A stretch of 6,645 bases of DNA. Source: an uncultured bacterium. GTDB lineage: Bacteria; Planctomycetota; Phycisphaerae; Phycisphaerales; SM1A02. The stretch is taken from the NCBI GenBank assembly GCA_903914045.1, contig CAIWNO010000214.1:1-6645 (forward strand), in the 5' to 3' direction. Below the pieces are notes generated by a model. It saw only the letters and a list, made by a program, of their open reading frames with translations. It was not told the origin of the DNA and made no database searches. Shown here piece by piece: positions 6,032 to 6,645 of the stretch. Position numbers and translations under genes: made by a program. The number at the start of each line of letters is the position of its first letter. The first letter of the stretch is position 1.

Positions 6032-6262
6032 ATGGAAATTAACGAATCCATGATGGCTTTGGCTGGGCGCGGCTCCATTTCAAGCAACGCGCCAACCCTT
6101 AATGGCCTGGCCGCGGCCCGTGTTCCTGTTGCCGCAGACCCATTTTCCGCCCCGTTGCTCAATGCAGGCCCGGATCGCCTGCAGTTGTACACGCGCGCCG
6201 CCGACCGAATTGAAGTGGCAACCGGACTCGCCCGCGGTCGCCTGCTGAATATTCAGGCTTAA
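6032..6262 (+). CDS. Small orphan protein, function unknown
   Basis: This is a 76-residue reading frame from ATG 6032; an in-frame TTG at 6011 would add 7 residues. I do not recognise the family. It starts MEINESMMALAGRGS, has an Ala/Pro-rich middle (APTLNGLAAARVPVAADPFSAPLL) that looks disordered, and ends with a likely helix, DRLQLYTRAADRIEVATGLARGRLLNIQA. It has no cysteine, no signal peptide and no membrane segment. Codon choice is GC-rich like the neighbouring genes, which favours a real gene. It lies 30 nt after the beta-helix gene and could be the last gene of that unit or stand alone. There is no Shine-Dalgarno. A chance open frame cannot be excluded, since the minus strand is also open here. 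Confidence 0.55.
   Translation: MEINESMMALAGRGSISSNAPTLNGLAAARVPVAADPFSAPLLNAGPDRLQLYTRAADRIEVATGLARGRLLNIQA
6245..6256 (+). repeat. 12-bp perfect palindrome before the stop of the small protein
   Basis: CTGAATATTCAG reads the same on both strands and ends 1 codon before the TAA at 6260-6262. An overlapping pairing, GCCTG / CAGGC (6240-6244 with 6254-6258), is also possible. It may be a weak 3' stem-loop or a protein site, but also falls within a coding region, so chance is likely. Confidence 0.3.
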
Positions 6263-6494
6263 CAAAATTGGGCTTGAACAGTTGATCATTGGCACATTCA
6301 AGCACGCCATCAATCACACTTTCTCGCCCACTTTTTCGCCCACTTTCTCGCCCACTTTCAAGTCCATTTCCTCCGCTTTCAAATTCCACCAAATTGAAAT
6401 AAGTGGTGGCGATTTCGCCGCGCAACGGCTATCTTCCTAGCCCCGCCATTGGAAATGTTTCCCGTGGCGCCGCACTTCAAACAACGGATTCCAC
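6263..6494. other. Non-coding gap upstream of atpD, with small stem-loops
   Basis: This 232-bp gap separates the small protein from atpD and should hold the atpD promoter, though no clear -35/-10 pair is visible. It contains GCTTGAA / TTCAAGC (6272-6278 with 6297-6303) around an 18-nt loop that includes TGATCA; a bulged AT-rich stem, TTTCAA / TTGAAA (6377-6382 with 6394-6399); GGCGA / TCGCC (6408-6419); and GGCTA / TAGCC (6427-6442). None has a T-tract, so no standard terminator can be called. A 12-bp tandem repeat lies in the middle. Confidence 0.5.
6317..6360 (+). repeat. 12-bp tandem repeat, three copies plus a partial fourth
   Basis: The unit CACTTTCTCGCC occurs head to tail at 6317-6328, 6329-6340 (one change, TTTTTC for TTTCTC) and 6341-6352, then a partial copy CACTTTC at 6353-6359. 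The plus strand carries no gene here. Such arrays can vary in copy number by slippage, and the regular spacing of about one helical turn could alternatively display repeated protein contacts. It is 135 bp upstream of the atpD start. Confidence 0.8.
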
Positions 6495-6645
6495 ATGGCC
6501 TCCACCGGCAAAATCATTCAAGTCATCGGCAGCACCTTCGACGCGCAATTTCCTGAAGATCAAATTCCAGAAATTTACAACGCGGTGCACGTTGACTTTC
6601 AACTGCGCGGCGAGAAGTCGCTGCTTGTGGGCGAAGTTGCCAAAC
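6495..6645 (+). CDS. atpD: ATP synthase F1 subunit beta, 5' part (3' end outside window)
   Basis: The beta subunit carries the catalytic nucleotide sites of the F1 sector that makes ATP at the membrane. Only 50 codons are present. They match the N-terminal beta-barrel domain: GKIIQVIGSTFDAQFPEDQ (5-23), then IPEIYNAVHVDF and LLVGEV, the familiar 'GKIVQVIG..VD..FP...LP.IYNAL' pattern. The P-loop lies beyond the window. ATG 6495 is chosen because the conserved barrel starts within five residues; no Shine-Dalgarno precedes it. No atpA or atpG gene lies upstream, so atpD appears to begin its own unit, unlike the usual atpA-atpG-atpD-atpC order. The ordinary-looking N-terminus favours the main H+-type enzyme, but an N-ATPase operon, which also starts with atpD, cannot be excluded from this fragment. 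Confidence 0.94.
   Translation, partial: MASTGKIIQVIGSTFDAQFPEDQIPEIYNAVHVDFQLRGEKSLLVGEVAK

Noticed and set aside
6317..6360. CRISPR-like array
   Set aside because: The 12-bp units are directly adjacent with no spacers, so it is a simple tandem repeat.
6159..6425. 88-residue minus-strand open frame containing an SGRE/SGRK repeat
   Set aside because: The peptide repeat is just the 12-bp tandem array read in frame (12 is a multiple of 3); the frame overlaps the small plus-strand gene and has no family match or ribosome site.

Overview
The window looks like ordinary chromosome from a bacterium of the Planctomycetota, most likely a Phycisphaerae-type lineage. The clues are a eukaryote/animal-type adenylosuccinate lyase, a small histone H1-like (Hc1-family) protein, almost no Shine-Dalgarno sequences, and a secreted beta-helix protein. 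This placement is inferred from gene content; no marker such as 16S is present. No transposase, integrase, CRISPR array, tRNA or rRNA is visible.

Layout, left to right. (1) Positions 1-1934, plus strand: the 3' part of plsY (phospholipid synthesis) overlaps by 4 bp the start of purB (purine synthesis). (2) 2014-2577, plus strand: an isochorismatase-like hydrolase of the ISOC1/ISOC2 kind. (3) 2746-2931, minus strand: a 61-residue Hc1/histone H1-like protein with the window's only clear Shine-Dalgarno. It converges on the hydrolase gene, with a strong stem-loop terminator between them, and diverges from the next group across a 150-bp spacer rich in inverted repeats. (4) 3082-6001, plus strand: a close-packed run of a FabZ-type dehydratase, a class I mannose-6-phosphate isomerase, and a secreted right-handed beta-helix protein, with gaps of 7 and 12 nt. 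(5) 6032-6262: a short orphan protein of unknown function. (6) 6263-6494: a 232-bp non-coding gap with a 12-bp tandem repeat and several small stem-loops. (7) 6495 to the window end: the first 50 codons of atpD (ATP synthase F1 beta).

How the genes fit together: plsY and fabZ serve membrane lipid synthesis, manA feeds mannose-containing envelope polysaccharide, and the beta-helix protein is exported. The fabZ-manA-beta-helix run may therefore be a small envelope operon. purB and atpD are central metabolism. I see no convincing new multi-gene system. The items most worth a second look are the Hc1-like gene with its structured divergent promoter region, the inverted repeat just before the fabZ start, the uncharacterised secreted protein co-transcribed with manA, and the orphan small protein ahead of atpD.
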